NCBI GenBank assembly: GCA_947492575.1
Contig: CANLNK010000002.1
Location: 711,685-775,684, forward strand
Reading direction: 5' to 3'
Source: an uncultured Thalassotalea sp.
Lineage (GTDB): Bacteria; Pseudomonadota; Gammaproteobacteria; Enterobacterales; Alteromonadaceae
Length of the DNA: 64,000 bases
Position numbers and translations under genes: made by a program. Below are positions 17,782-27,701 of the stretch, piece by piece. Position 1 is the stretch's first letter, and each line of letters starts with the position of its first letter. The notes under the pieces are model-generated. The model worked only from the letters and a program-made list of their open reading frames with translations, was not told the DNA's origin and did not search any database.

Positions 17782-19788
17782 CTACTCATCGTGCTCCACA
17801 CGTGGCTCAAAATGTACTACGTCATGTCGCGCATTTAAGATTGTTGCATCAACATCGTTAAAGTCGTCACTTAGCGTCAGTACACCAATACCACAGCCAT
17901 TGTATAGCGTATGATTTGTTTTAATGCTGGGCTTTCGCACTTTTATGCGCATCCGTCTGCGCTTTGTAAACCAATTCAGCGGCGAGTAGCTACCATACAA
18001 ATGATAATTCAAGCGTTCTAGCGTATGAATAATGGCTTTTGGAAATTCATTTTTAATGCCACTACAGGTAATTTGCACGATGCGCGAACTAGAACGTATA
18101 AATCGATGCGAAACGTCGTATACAAAGGAATAATGGACGTCACCAGAGAGAATAATAAACTGTGGCGGGGTTTTGCGATTTCTGAAAATATTCAAGATTA
18201 CATTCGCGGTACCCTTGTGCGCCATCCAGTTTTCAGCATCTACGGCTAGCGGTTTACCAAAGAAAGTAAACACACGCTGAACCGCTTCAATAAGCTTAAC
18301 CCCATAGATTGGTGCTGCAGATACCATAATGACACACGGCTCGTTTATTAGCTTTGTTTGTAGCTCGGTCAGAGACTCCCAATCCATTAACCCAGATGGT
18401 TTACCTGACCTGCTCTCGCTGCGCCAACGCTGCGTACGGGTGTCCAACACTAAAATTTTAGGGCTAGTTGCCAATTCATAATGCCAATCATCAAACGCCA
18501 GCATTTGATCAACGAGTTGCTCATGCTCTTGCACACCATCGTGAGTAAAATATAACTGATGTTTAGAAGTGAATGGCTCGAACTTTTCAGGATGATTCCC
18601 CCAGCCCTGACAGAGGTAATAACCAATGAGTGCATTACCGATCACACGTTTGGAAAAACTGTTTCCGTACGCAGCCTCTTCCCAACCACGTGTTAAATTC
18701 CAGTCATCAGTAACATCATGGTCGTCAAATATCATGTAAACAGGAACGTGAGCCATTGCTCTTTGCACAGCAGATAAGCCCGCTACAAACTCAATAATGG
18801 CTTTGTACTCTTTTAAGTAGTGCGCGGTAAATTCAGCTGGCACTTGCCCTTGTGTTTCAGGCGCAATATCGACGTATTGCCATAGTGTTGGTGACCATGT
18901 TAGTAAATACATCGCAATCACTTCAGATAACGTCACTAGATGATTTTTTGCATTCACTGAGGTGAAGATAGGTTGTTTCGCAGCTCCAAATATTTTCGAG
19001 AGCAAGGTTGGATTGATACTGTGCTGTGGTAATAACTGGTCGCGATGATAATAGTTTAGCGGGTGACTAAACAATTGTTCACTATTAGCAATGAGATGAT
19101 CGGTTTGCGTTTCTGGTTGCCAGCTTTCATCGTACAAGCCAAGCAGTTGAATTACCTGATGAATAGCTGCCAGCGTGGGACCTGCTACGTCATCAATATA
19201 AACTTGATCTCCGCTTAACATCAATAACGAAGGGCGTTCACCTGCGTCAAACTGAGCACTCGCCAACTGACTATCTAACTGGATTAAGCCGTCTTCACCA
19301 TGAAAGTGTGGTTTGCGACACGAGCCATGATATAGCTGATTGATTTTAGGCTTGATGGCAAAACTAGGTAATTTCTCGTCGCCATAAAGCAAATCTGGAA
19401 TTGCCTCAGTCAATCGCAAAGATTGCTGCTCAAATGAAGAGTCGTCTAGTCCGTGTAATACCAAGTCATAATGAATCAGCGAGTTCAGCGGTAGCGCATC
19501 ATCAAACCTAATGGTGATTAAGGTGATATAAGCATGCTTGCCAACAGGCACTTGCTCTACTTGCTCGATACTTAGCTTTTGCTGGAAGAGGGGTTGCCCC
19601 TCATTGAATAAGCTTAATTCATACGCAAACGGCTCACTAGTAACCAACCAAACGGTCATCGTGTGCGCATCACAGTGACGCAATATTGGCCCAGCGACAA
19701 TCGCAGGCAATGCGTTTGATTGATGTTCAGATGCTTTTGAATTTATTGACGTAGCAGTCGATTGCTGACTATTAATAACGTTACCCAA
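17782..19788 (-). CDS. PhoD-like metallophosphatase
   Basis: 668 aa. An N-terminal beta-rich domain (about residues 25-130) precedes a calcineurin-like PhoD metallophosphoesterase domain. Metal-site motifs: LSGDQVYID near residue 195, FDDHDVTDDWN near 358 and LSGDVHYSF near 553; the HDVTDDW motif is the PhoD/DUF2235-neighbour type signature for the binuclear metal site. There is no clear signal peptide, unlike classical Tat-exported PhoD, so it may be cytoplasmic. A Ser/Thr/Asn-rich first 25 residues is probably disordered. Likely phosphodiester or phosphomonoester hydrolysis; the substrate is unknown. It heads a minus-strand run with ferredoxin and thioesterase. Confidence 0.82.
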   Translation of the reverse strand: MGNVINSQQSTATSINSKASEHQSNALPAIVAGPILRHCDAHTMTVWLVTSEPFAYELSLFNEGQPLFQQKLSIEQVEQVPVGKHAYITLITIRFDDALPLNSLIHYDLVLHGLDDSSFEQQSLRLTEAIPDLLYGDEKLPSFAIKPKINQLYHGSCRKPHFHGEDGLIQLDSQLASAQFDAGERPSLLMLSGDQVYIDDVAGPTLAAIHQVIQLLGLYDESWQPETQTDHLIANSEQLFSHPLNYYHRDQLLPQHSINPTLLSKIFGAAKQPIFTSVNAKNHLVTLSEVIAMYLLTWSPTLWQYVDIAPETQGQVPAEFTAHYLKEYKAIIEFVAGLSAVQRAMAHVPVYMIFDDHDVTDDWNLTRGWEEAAYGNSFSKRVIGNALIGYYLCQGWGNHPEKFEPFTSKHQLYFTHDGVQEHEQLVDQMLAFDDWHYELATSPKILVLDTRTQRWRSESRSGKPSGLMDWESLTELQTKLINEPCVIMVSAAPIYGVKLIEAVQRVFTFFGKPLAVDAENWMAHKGTANVILNIFRNRKTPPQFIILSGDVHYSFVYDVSHRFIRSSSRIVQITCSGIKNEFPKAIIHTLERLNYHLYGSYSPLNWFTKRRRMRIKVRKPSIKTNHTLYNGCGIGVLTLSDDFNDVDATILNARHDVVHFEPRVEHDE

Positions 19789-19916
19789 AGTACTTATTTT
19801 TCTTTAGTAATACCCCTTAATTTACTTGCTTTGGCAAGAGTGTGTCTAGCTTTCTATTTGAAATAAAATATGACTGATGGGCAGAGAAGCTCCCTAAAGT
19901 GAGAGCCTAAAGACAT

Positions 19917-19958
19917 AAAAAAGGCCTGCGATAAATAAAACTTACCGCAGGCCTTTTA
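19917..19958 (-). terminator. Terminator of the amidohydrolase gene
   Basis: A 12-bp stem centred on AAGGCCTGCG / CGCAGGCCTT with a 15-base loop lies 27 bases after the amidohydrolase stop. On the minus strand it ends in T6. Confidence 0.88.
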
Positions 19959-19984
19959 GGCAATTTAGCGACTAAACAATAGGT

Positions 19985-22900
19985 TTATTTTTCGAAGTAG
20001 AACTTCTCTCGCTTATTGTCGTAGTTACCAATTTCGTTCATGGTTTCAGCATCGTATAAACGACCATTAATCATGGTATGTGTAACGCGGTCACTAATGC
20101 GAATATCTTTTGTGATATCGCCATCAACCACAATAATGTCAGCTAATTTACCTGGTGTTAGCGAGCCCAACTGCTTGTCTAAACCAAGAGTTTTAGCAGG
20201 TGACATCGTCGCCGTTCGAAGTGCTTCAAGCGGTGACATACCGCCTTGTGCCATCATCCAAATTTCCCAGTGCATCGCTAGACCTTCACGCTGGCCGTGA
20301 CCACCTGAATTGACCTCAACACCTAAGTCTTGCATTTCCTTAGCAACACGCGCCACATTCAAATGGTTATAGTGATGATGAGGAGCTGTAGGACGACGCA
20401 TTGAACGTGGATCTAAGAACTCAGCTGGCACATATTTACTCAAACGTGGATGTTTCCACACTTGAGTTTTGTCGTACCAGAAGTTTTCTCCCCAAATACC
20501 GCCGTAAGCAACACCCATCGTTGGCGTGTAAGCCATATCAGATGCTGACCACAATTGCTTAATATCGTCATAGATATTTTCAGTTGGAATTGAGTGTTCT
20601 AACGTCGTATGACCGTCGATTACCATGGTTAAGTTGTGCTGCAGTAAAGAACCACCTTCTGGCATCACCATCATTTCCAACTCTCGAGCAGCTTGAATAA
20701 ACTGCTGACGCTGGTTACGACGTGGTTGGTTATAACTCTTAACACTGAACGCACCTGCTTTTTTAAGACGCTCAACATGGAATTTCGCATCGTCTAAGCT
20801 ATCAACATGAGACGTGTAACCCGCTACCGTTGCACCGTACAAAATCGTACCGGTTGAGAATAAGCGCGAGGCGACAATATCGCCGGCTTTTTGCATCTCG
20901 CTGGCAGCAAAGAATTCAGTGGTATCGTTTGAAGGATCGTGCACCGTCGTTACACCTAACGCTAAACCAGCGTAATTTTTCCAGTTTTGCTGTGGAACAA
21001 TTTCAGATATCGCTTGTGGGCCATGAGCGTGCGCATCAATTAGGCCCGGCATAACAGACTTACCCGTAATGTCGATAACTTTAGCTGCACTTGGTACCTT
21101 GACTTCACCTTGCTTACCGACAGCAACAATCTTGTTTCCTTCAATAACGACAATGCCGTTATCAATCACTTTGTCGCCTTCCATCGTCACAACTGTGCCG
21201 CCAACAAAGGCTACCGCACCTGAAGGCTTGTCAGCTTTTTGTTTGAAGCCTAGGTAAGTTTGCTTCGGCTCAGCTGCTTTAGATTCAGCATCTTTTGCTT
21301 TAATGGCAAATAAGTTATCCACCGACGCTTGGTATAAGTCTGGGCCTAAACTCCAGTAAATTTCGTCAGCCTGAGCATTCCAGCTAATGCCTTCACCCGC
21401 ACGGACAGAGAGTTGCTCTACAGGAAGATTACTTGCCTTTGGACCTGTATCAATAGCATCGCCACGCTCTACGTAAGGAGTAACAAATACTTTAAAGCGC
21501 TCTGCAAAAGCAACATGCTCTCCGTCTGGTGATACGCGATATTCAGTAGCAAATTTGCCCTGATATAGGGTTTTGTCGTTTTGACCATCTAAATCAACGC
21601 GAGCAAGCTGTGTTTTCTCTCCCTGACGAATAACATAAATGCGATCATTGCGAGCGCCAAAGTGCGGCTGAACGCCGTTTTCAGTCACAAGCTTAGGCTC
21701 ACCACCTTTACTCGATACCGCGTAAATACCTGGATTTAAGCCCCACACTGGATCAGAAATGTAGCCACCAGAAATTTTACGATAAACAACAGTTTTACCA
21801 TCAGGCGAGAAGCTTGGTTCAATATATTTGCCCGGCTGTTTACTGATTACTTTGCCTTTGCCACCGCGGCTAGAAGCGATGCGAATTTTGCCTAAGTCTT
21901 TGTCATCCCAACTTACATACACAATTTTTTTGCCGTCGCGAGAGAAGCTAGGGTTAAATTCAAAGTGATCAGACTGACGCGTCAATCGCTTCGGTTTACC
22001 ATTGGGTAAATTGCGTGTGTAAATATGACCCATAGCTTCAAACACCGCCATTCTACCGTCTGGTGAAATTTCGACATCGCGGAGCATTTTTACGTCAAAT
22101 TCGTCTTGGTCGATATCTTGTTGGAAACTAACCGCTGTTTGCAGTCTCTTCTCTGTTTCAACTTTGAACGGAATGTTGCTAACAGTTTTAGATTTAACGT
22201 CTAGCTTGTTAATTTTACCGTTTGCCCAGAAAACGATGCTTTTGTTGTCAGGTGTCCATGCCATTGTTGGATAAACACCATGAATCGCCCACGTTTCCTG
22301 CATGTCACGCTCTAAGTCATCAAAAATTAATGACTCTTCACCGCTTTCTAAATCATACAAGTAAAGCTTAGATTGGAAATCGTCACGACTAATGTACGCT
22401 AAGTATTTTCCATTGTGAGAAGGCGTAGGACGAATCGCGCCACCCTTACCGGAAATGATGACATCAATTTCGCCGGTTTCTAACTCAAGGCGCTTAATTT
22501 TATAAATGCCCTTCTCAGAATCTTTGCTGTAATGGAAAGTTTTACCCGGTGTTGCATCTTGCGAGAAATAAACATATTTACCATCGTGAGAAAACGAAGG
22601 TTCACCCAAGTCTTTTTGTTGATTTGGACGCTTAGTCAACATCACACCTTGACCACCTGTTTTATGGTATAGCCATACTTCGCCTGCACCTAACGAGCGA
22701 GAACCCGTAAAGTGTTTACGACCCACTAAATAGTTGCCATCTGGTGACCAAGCAGGGCTATTCAATAATCGAAATGTTTCATTGGTGATTGCGTGTTGAT
22801 TGCCACCATCGGCATCCATTAGCCACAGGTTATCACCGCCAGCTTCATCTGAAGTAAATGCTATATGCTTACCATCAGGGCTAAAACGCGGCTGCATTTG

Positions 22901-23188
22901 CCATGCGATATCCGTCATTAAAGGCGTCGCGTTACCGCCAGTAATAGGCAAAGTGTAAATATCGCCTAGTAAATCGAAGACGATAGTTTTGCCATCTGGG
23001 CTAACGTCAATGTTCATCCAAGTACCTTGATCAACATTAATCTTGGTCGTGATGAATTCACCCTGCGGCTCATTAACTGACCACGGTTTTGCTTCTTCCG
23101 CTTTTGCCTCATCAGCCAAAGCACTGTTAGATAACGCCATCGATAAAGCTAACGCTAATGATGACAAAGTAGAAATACGTTTAGACAT
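19985..23188 (-). CDS. Secreted PD40 beta-propeller amidohydrolase
   Basis: 1067 aa. A signal peptide (about 1-25, ending SNSALADE) is followed by TolB-type PD40/WD40-like repeats (about 45-600; many SPDGK motifs such as VSPDGKTIVF, FSPDGKHIAF, FSRDGKKIVY) and a C-terminal metal-dependent amidohydrolase domain (about 650-1045). The first metal motif is complete: VMPGLIDAHAHGP near residue 718. Other conserved positions include LEHSIPTE, NSGGHGQ and the closing LGSLTPGKLADIIVVDGD. Family members are annotated as imidazolonepropionase-like or peptidase-like hydrolases; the substrate is unknown. It is monocistronic with its own terminator and probably periplasmic. Confidence 0.86.
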   Translation of the reverse strand: MSKRISTLSSLALALSMALSNSALADEAKAEEAKPWSVNEPQGEFITTKINVDQGTWMNIDVSPDGKTIVFDLLGDIYTLPITGGNATPLMTDIAWQMQPRFSPDGKHIAFTSDEAGGDNLWLMDADGGNQHAITNETFRLLNSPAWSPDGNYLVGRKHFTGSRSLGAGEVWLYHKTGGQGVMLTKRPNQQKDLGEPSFSHDGKYVYFSQDATPGKTFHYSKDSEKGIYKIKRLELETGEIDVIISGKGGAIRPTPSHNGKYLAYISRDDFQSKLYLYDLESGEESLIFDDLERDMQETWAIHGVYPTMAWTPDNKSIVFWANGKINKLDVKSKTVSNIPFKVETEKRLQTAVSFQQDIDQDEFDVKMLRDVEISPDGRMAVFEAMGHIYTRNLPNGKPKRLTRQSDHFEFNPSFSRDGKKIVYVSWDDKDLGKIRIASSRGGKGKVISKQPGKYIEPSFSPDGKTVVYRKISGGYISDPVWGLNPGIYAVSSKGGEPKLVTENGVQPHFGARNDRIYVIRQGEKTQLARVDLDGQNDKTLYQGKFATEYRVSPDGEHVAFAERFKVFVTPYVERGDAIDTGPKASNLPVEQLSVRAGEGISWNAQADEIYWSLGPDLYQASVDNLFAIKAKDAESKAAEPKQTYLGFKQKADKPSGAVAFVGGTVVTMEGDKVIDNGIVVIEGNKIVAVGKQGEVKVPSAAKVIDITGKSVMPGLIDAHAHGPQAISEIVPQQNWKNYAGLALGVTTVHDPSNDTTEFFAASEMQKAGDIVASRLFSTGTILYGATVAGYTSHVDSLDDAKFHVERLKKAGAFSVKSYNQPRRNQRQQFIQAARELEMMVMPEGGSLLQHNLTMVIDGHTTLEHSIPTENIYDDIKQLWSASDMAYTPTMGVAYGGIWGENFWYDKTQVWKHPRLSKYVPAEFLDPRSMRRPTAPHHHYNHLNVARVAKEMQDLGVEVNSGGHGQREGLAMHWEIWMMAQGGMSPLEALRTATMSPAKTLGLDKQLGSLTPGKLADIIVVDGDITKDIRISDRVTHTMINGRLYDAETMNEIGNYDNKREKFYFEK

Positions 23189-23392
23189 GCTGTAAACCTA
23201 TGTAAAACTTATAATTATTTGACTATCAACCTCTGTATTGATTACTGAGTCAACCAATAAATAAAAGGAGGAAGTCGATTTTGTATACAAAATAAAACAC
23301 ATTTTTTGCGAAGAGGTAAGTGTTTTACGTTAAATAGAGGTGTTTTGTCGATGACCGTTCACCGACAAAAACTGGGATAAACCGGGCTTAGA

Positions 23393-24037
23393 CTACTTTT
23401 GATAACCCCAGCGCGGCATAATTGACTGACCGATTTCAAGGTGGTCAAGAATCCTGCCGACAATGAAATCAACTAAGTCTTCAATTGACTGCGGCTGATG
23501 ATAAAAACCAGGGGCCGCGGGTAAAATTGTTGCGCCCAGTTCCGACAAGCTCAGCATATTCCGCAGGTGAATGGTGGAAAAAGGAGTTTCTCTAGGCACA
23601 AGCACAAGCTGCCCTTTTTCTTTGATCACAACATCAGCGGCGCGTTCAATCAAGTTGTCACTCATCCCCTGACTTATGGCTGCCAGTGTACCTGTCGAAC
23701 ACGGACAAACAACCATTTGTTTTGGTGCTGCCGAACCAGATGCAACAGGGGAAAACCATTGCTCTTTACCAAACACAATAATTTGTTGCGCTTTGGCGTT
23801 GAAATGTTCAGTGAAAAACTCGCTGGCCGCTTCCGGGTTACCCGGTACTTTGATATTCACTTCGGTGTCGAATACCACGCGTGCAGCGCTCGACATCAAT
23901 ACATAAACTTGTTTATTTGCAGCGACAAGGCATTCAATCAGACGCAATGCGTATGGCGCACCTGATGCACCAGTAATCGCAACAGTTATCGCTGAATCGA
24001 AACCTAGATAAGATGCTTTTTTAATTGATTCGCTCAT
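23393..24037 (-). CDS. ubiX: UbiX flavin prenyltransferase
   Basis: 214 aa from ATG 24037; an in-frame ATG at 24085 would add 16 polar residues not typical of the family. UbiX attaches a dimethylallyl group to FMN to make the prenyl-FMN cofactor of UbiD decarboxylases in ubiquinone synthesis. Diagnostic motifs: [15 protein letters not shown] near the N-terminus, and [20 protein letters not shown] with [10 protein letters not shown] in the middle. A GAGAG stretch lies before ATG 24037. It follows mpl on the same strand, an association also common in other gammaproteobacteria. Confidence 0.92.
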   Translation of the reverse strand: MSESIKKASYLGFDSAITVAITGASGAPYALRLIECLVAANKQVYVLMSSAARVVFDTEVNIKVPGNPEAASEFFTEHFNAKAQQIIVFGKEQWFSPVASGSAAPKQMVVCPCSTGTLAAISQGMSDNLIERAADVVIKEKGQLVLVPRETPFSTIHLRNMLSLSELGATILPAAPGFYHQPQSIEDLVDFIVGRILDHLEIGQSIMPRWGYQK

Positions 24038-24113
24038 TGACTCTCTTGTGCTTTTTCTTGTTAATTTCTGCGATTCTATCGCCACTGGCTAGCCCACTTT
24101 GAGTGTAGCGCAC

Positions 24114-25529
24114 TTACTCGCCGGTGTTCGAACCAAATCGAGTAGATAGCGCTGCCAACAACTTCCCATGGAAACCGCCAAAGCCACCATTACTCATGAC
24201 AACGATAGAGTCGCCGGTACGTGCAGTTTCTGCCACCGCTGCGACCAGTGCCTCGACATCGCTCAACGCACTAACCGGCTGTTGACACTTGGCTTCTAAC
24301 TCGGCAACAGACCACTTCACATTTTCACCTTGGAATACGAACACTTGGTCGGCTTGGCTTAATGAAGCAGGTAAAGTTTCTTTGTGAACGCCACTTTTCA
24401 TTGTGTTTGAACGCGGTTCGAGTACAGCAATAACGCGCCCCTCCCCTACGTGTTTTCGCATTGCATCCAAGGTTTTGGCAATCGCGGTAGGGTGATGGGC
24501 AAAATCATCATAAACGCGAATATCATTAATATTGCCACGTAACTCGAGGCGACGTTTAGTATTCACATATTCGGCTAAAGCATCAATGGCTACTTGGCTT
24601 GGCACACCAGCGTGCCTCGCTGCACCAATCGCCATGATGGCATTATCAATGTTGAAATCACCGATAAGTGACCATTTTACCGTGCCTTGAAGTTTACCTG
24701 CGAAGTAAACCTCGAATTCGCTGCCATCTGCTTTAAGTTTTTTTGCTTGCCAACCTTCAGTGGCAGATGCTTCTGTCGTTTCTTGGCTGACTGCAATGTT
24801 TGCATAGGACTTTTCCTGCGGCGTCCAACAGCCTTGCGCTAATGTTTCTTCAACATAGTGCTCTGATGCTGGCGACAAAATCAACCCATTACTTGGCACC
24901 ATGCGCACTAAGTGGTGAAACTGGCGCTGGATATCACTAATATCGTTAAAGATATCTGCGTGATCAAACTCCATATTGTTGATTACTAAAGTACGCGGTC
25001 GGTAATGAACGAACTTAGAACGCTTATCAAAAAATGCCGTGTCATATTCGTCGGCTTCAATGACAAAAAATGGCGCATCGCCAAGTCGTGCTGACACGTC
25101 AAAGTTTTGTGGGACGCCACCTATTAAATATCCTGGCTTCATTTTAGCGTACTCGAGAATCCACGTAATCATGCTACTGGTAGTGGTTTTGCCATGCGTA
25201 CCAGACACCGCTAATACCCAACGGTCTTTCAAGACATGTTCAAGCAACCACTGCGGACCTGAGGTATAGGGAATATTGCGATCTAGCACATGCTCTACCA
25301 TCGGGTTGCCACGCGCCATGGCATTGCCAACAATCACTATATCTGGCTCATCATCGAGATGGGCGATCTCATAGCCTTGTTTTAATTCAATACCGAGGGC
25401 TTCGAGTTGAGTACTCATCGGCGGGTAGACATTAGCGTCGCAACCAGACACTCGATAACCGAGTTGTTTTGCTATTGCGGCAATGCCTCCCATAAAAGTG
25501 CCACAAATACCGAGAATATGGACATGCAT
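24114..25529 (-). CDS. mpl: Mpl, murein tripeptide ligase
   Basis: 471 aa (E. coli Mpl 457 aa). The enzyme joins UDP-MurNAc to recovered L-Ala-gamma-D-Glu-meso-DAP tripeptide during peptidoglycan recycling, in the cytoplasm. Mur-ligase architecture: N-terminal Rossmann domain (HILGICGTFMGGIAAIAKQLG), central ATPase with P-loop SGTHGKTTTSSM near residue 109, EADEYDTAFFDKRSKF near residue 178, and C-terminal domain with DDFAHHPTAI near residue 340. The start encodes MHVHILGICGTF, matching the family. UbiX follows in the same direction. Confidence 0.95.
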   Translation of the reverse strand: MHVHILGICGTFMGGIAAIAKQLGYRVSGCDANVYPPMSTQLEALGIELKQGYEIAHLDDEPDIVIVGNAMARGNPMVEHVLDRNIPYTSGPQWLLEHVLKDRWVLAVSGTHGKTTTSSMITWILEYAKMKPGYLIGGVPQNFDVSARLGDAPFFVIEADEYDTAFFDKRSKFVHYRPRTLVINNMEFDHADIFNDISDIQRQFHHLVRMVPSNGLILSPASEHYVEETLAQGCWTPQEKSYANIAVSQETTEASATEGWQAKKLKADGSEFEVYFAGKLQGTVKWSLIGDFNIDNAIMAIGAARHAGVPSQVAIDALAEYVNTKRRLELRGNINDIRVYDDFAHHPTAIAKTLDAMRKHVGEGRVIAVLEPRSNTMKSGVHKETLPASLSQADQVFVFQGENVKWSVAELEAKCQQPVSALSDVEALVAAVAETARTGDSIVVMSNGGFGGFHGKLLAALSTRFGSNTGE

Positions 25530-25779
25530 GGGTAATAACTTTCTTTTTATCGCTTAATTGCCGCCAATATAACACAAAGCACTTGGCGCTCTAGTCAATT
25601 AGCCCAACAAAAGTTGGGTTTTCATGGACTATTCATTGATTTGTCATTGAAATATTTTTGCTTATTGACCAAGATTTAAAGCAATATCAAATTCTTCTGA
25701 CGGAATAGCAGAGTACATCCAAATGCGATGCCCTTCCTCAAACAAAGAATCACAACTCCACTGAACCAAGAGGTTGAAC

Positions 25780-27681
25780 GTGAGCTATACCCAATTACAA
25801 CAAATCAGTATTTATCCCATTAAATCAAGCGCCGGCATCGATTTATCATCAAGTTGGGTTGACGATATTGGCCTACCCTTCGATCGCAGATTTGTTATAT
25901 GTGATCCCAACGGCAATTTTATTACTGCCCGTACAATGCCAAAAATTTGCTTGATTCAAGCGACACTAACACCGCAAGGGTTAATGCTGACGGCTCCCGA
26001 CATGCCGCTTTTAAAAATCGAGTATTCTCAATGTTTAGATGAATACCAGCATGTAACGGTTTGGAAAGATACCGTACTCGGACAACGCTGTGCTGAAAAT
26101 GTGGATGCCTGGGTTAGCCAATACCTCGGGCAACCAAGTTACCTGCTCTACTTCGGAGAACAGTCAACTCGGCATGTAGCCAATACCAACCATCCTGTTG
26201 CTTTTGCTGATGGTTACCCGTTATTGCTGATTTCACAAGGCTCATTGGACGATTTAAATAGTAAGCTTGCACAGCCGATCACGATGAAGCAATTTCGTCC
26301 TAATGTGGTTGTTTCGGGCTGCGAACCTTTTGCCGAAGATTCATGGCGACACATACGTATAGGTGAAGTGGAGTTTGAGCTAACCAAGCCATGTTCGCGT
26401 TGTATTTTTACAACGGTTGACCCAGAAAGCGCAGACAAGCACCTTCATCAAGAACCATTGGCGACATTGAAACAATATCGCCAGGTAGAGAAAGGTGATG
26501 TGATGTTTGGCCAAAACATGATTCCACTAAACAAGGGACAGATTCGTCAAGGCGACCAAGTGACTGTGCTGGATACTCAAACACCACCTGTTTTCGTCAC
26601 CAATAGAAAAAAGGTCAGTACCGCCAAGGCTGAGCAATTCACCTTAGTCTGTCAGCACATTTTTGACGAAACACATGACGTTAAAACCTTTGTTTTTGAG
26701 CTAAAACCCGACGGAAAGTCTAACAAATTACCAACCTATATCGCTGGCCAGCATCTAGCGTTCAAGCTCACGATTGAAGGCAAAAAGACTAACGCGATTT
26801 ATACGCTAAGCTCCAGCCCAACTCGTCCGAATAGCTACACCATTACGGTAAAACGTGTAGAAGGTGGTAAGGTTTCAAATTACCTTCATGACAAGTTTTC
26901 AGTGGGCGACGAAATTGTTGCGAAAGCACCAAACGGCCAATTCCACCTAGATAACATAGCGCAAGATAAAGTACTGCTGCTTAGCGCAGGCTCTGGAATC
27001 ACGCCTATGCTTTCTATGCTTAAAGCAATGGCTGACAATCACATATCGAAAGATATCGTGTTTTTCCACAGTGCTCGCAGCGAGCAGGACTTAATCGCTG
27101 CCGATGAAGTCGCCGCACTTGCCCGCCAGCATAGTAACTGTCGTATCAGTTATACCTTAACCCAAAACGCCAAGCCTCAATGGCAAGATTATCAAGGTCA
27201 CTTATCTGTCGAGATGTTACGTAATATTCCTTTTATTCGTGAACGCGATGTCATGGTTTGTGGACCTGAAGGCTTTAGGGAAGCCGCTAAATCGATATTA
27301 CTTGATATTGGTTTACCTGAATCTCAATTCCATCAAGAAAGCTTTGGTAAGCGAATAAAATCATCTGCAGCTGATGCCAATACTGAAACGGCTAGTGCTG
27401 AGAAAGTTATTCCGGAAAAAGTAGGTATCCTCTTTGATAGTTGGGATAAACACGTTGAAGGTAACAGCAAGGAAACAATTCTCGATCAGGGAGAAATGGC
27501 AGGACTCATTCTTCCCTACTCATGTCGCGGCGGCATGTGCGGTGCCTGCAAAGTAAAGCTCGAAAGCGGCGATGTAAGACAGTTAGCCACCGATGGCTTA
27601 ATGCCAAGCGAAAAAGAACAAGGATATATCCTCGCTTGTAGCTGTATTCCTCAGTCTGATGTTGTCATTAGCAAGCCTTAA
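25780..27681 (+). CDS. MOSC - flavin reductase - 2Fe-2S ferredoxin fusion protein
   Basis: 633 aa. Domain order: MOSC N-terminal barrel (about 5-120), MOSC molybdenum-cofactor domain (about 120-270) with the ligand Cys region TKPCSRCIFTTVD near residue 207, FAD-binding reductase domain (about 285-385; YTLSSSPTRP), NAD(P)-binding domain (about 390-500; LLSAGSGITPMLSML) and plant-type 2Fe-2S domain (about 545-633; CRGGMCGACK and a later Cys). This looks like YcbX (N-hydroxylated base or amine reduction) fused to its own electron chain from NAD(P)H. GTG 25780 is chosen because AAGAGG lies six bases before it; the in-frame TTG 25774 abuts that site. Substrate is unproven. Confidence 0.85.
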   Translation: MSYTQLQQISIYPIKSSAGIDLSSSWVDDIGLPFDRRFVICDPNGNFITARTMPKICLIQATLTPQGLMLTAPDMPLLKIEYSQCLDEYQHVTVWKDTVLGQRCAENVDAWVSQYLGQPSYLLYFGEQSTRHVANTNHPVAFADGYPLLLISQGSLDDLNSKLAQPITMKQFRPNVVVSGCEPFAEDSWRHIRIGEVEFELTKPCSRCIFTTVDPESADKHLHQEPLATLKQYRQVEKGDVMFGQNMIPLNKGQIRQGDQVTVLDTQTPPVFVTNRKKVSTAKAEQFTLVCQHIFDETHDVKTFVFELKPDGKSNKLPTYIAGQHLAFKLTIEGKKTNAIYTLSSSPTRPNSYTITVKRVEGGKVSNYLHDKFSVGDEIVAKAPNGQFHLDNIAQDKVLLLSAGSGITPMLSMLKAMADNHISKDIVFFHSARSEQDLIAADEVAALARQHSNCRISYTLTQNAKPQWQDYQGHLSVEMLRNIPFIRERDVMVCGPEGFREAAKSILLDIGLPESQFHQESFGKRIKSSAADANTETASAEKVIPEKVGILFDSWDKHVEGNSKETILDQGEMAGLILPYSCRGGMCGACKVKLESGDVRQLATDGLMPSEKEQGYILACSCIPQSDVVISKP

Positions 27682-27691
27682 GTGGCTTGCT
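27670..27691 (+). other. Stem-loop at the junction of the MOSC fusion and DCC genes
   Basis: Stem AGCAAGCC / GGCTTGCT with a 6-base loop spans the MOSC-fusion stop codon and is followed by ATTATTT. It may act as a weak terminator or attenuator between the two genes. Confidence 0.4.
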
Positions 27692-27701
27692 ATTATTTCC
27701 G

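Noticed and set aside
23567..23965. 132-codon plus-strand open frame over ubiX
   Set aside because: Antisense to the diagnostic UbiX motifs, Cys/Arg/Thr-rich and unlike any protein family.
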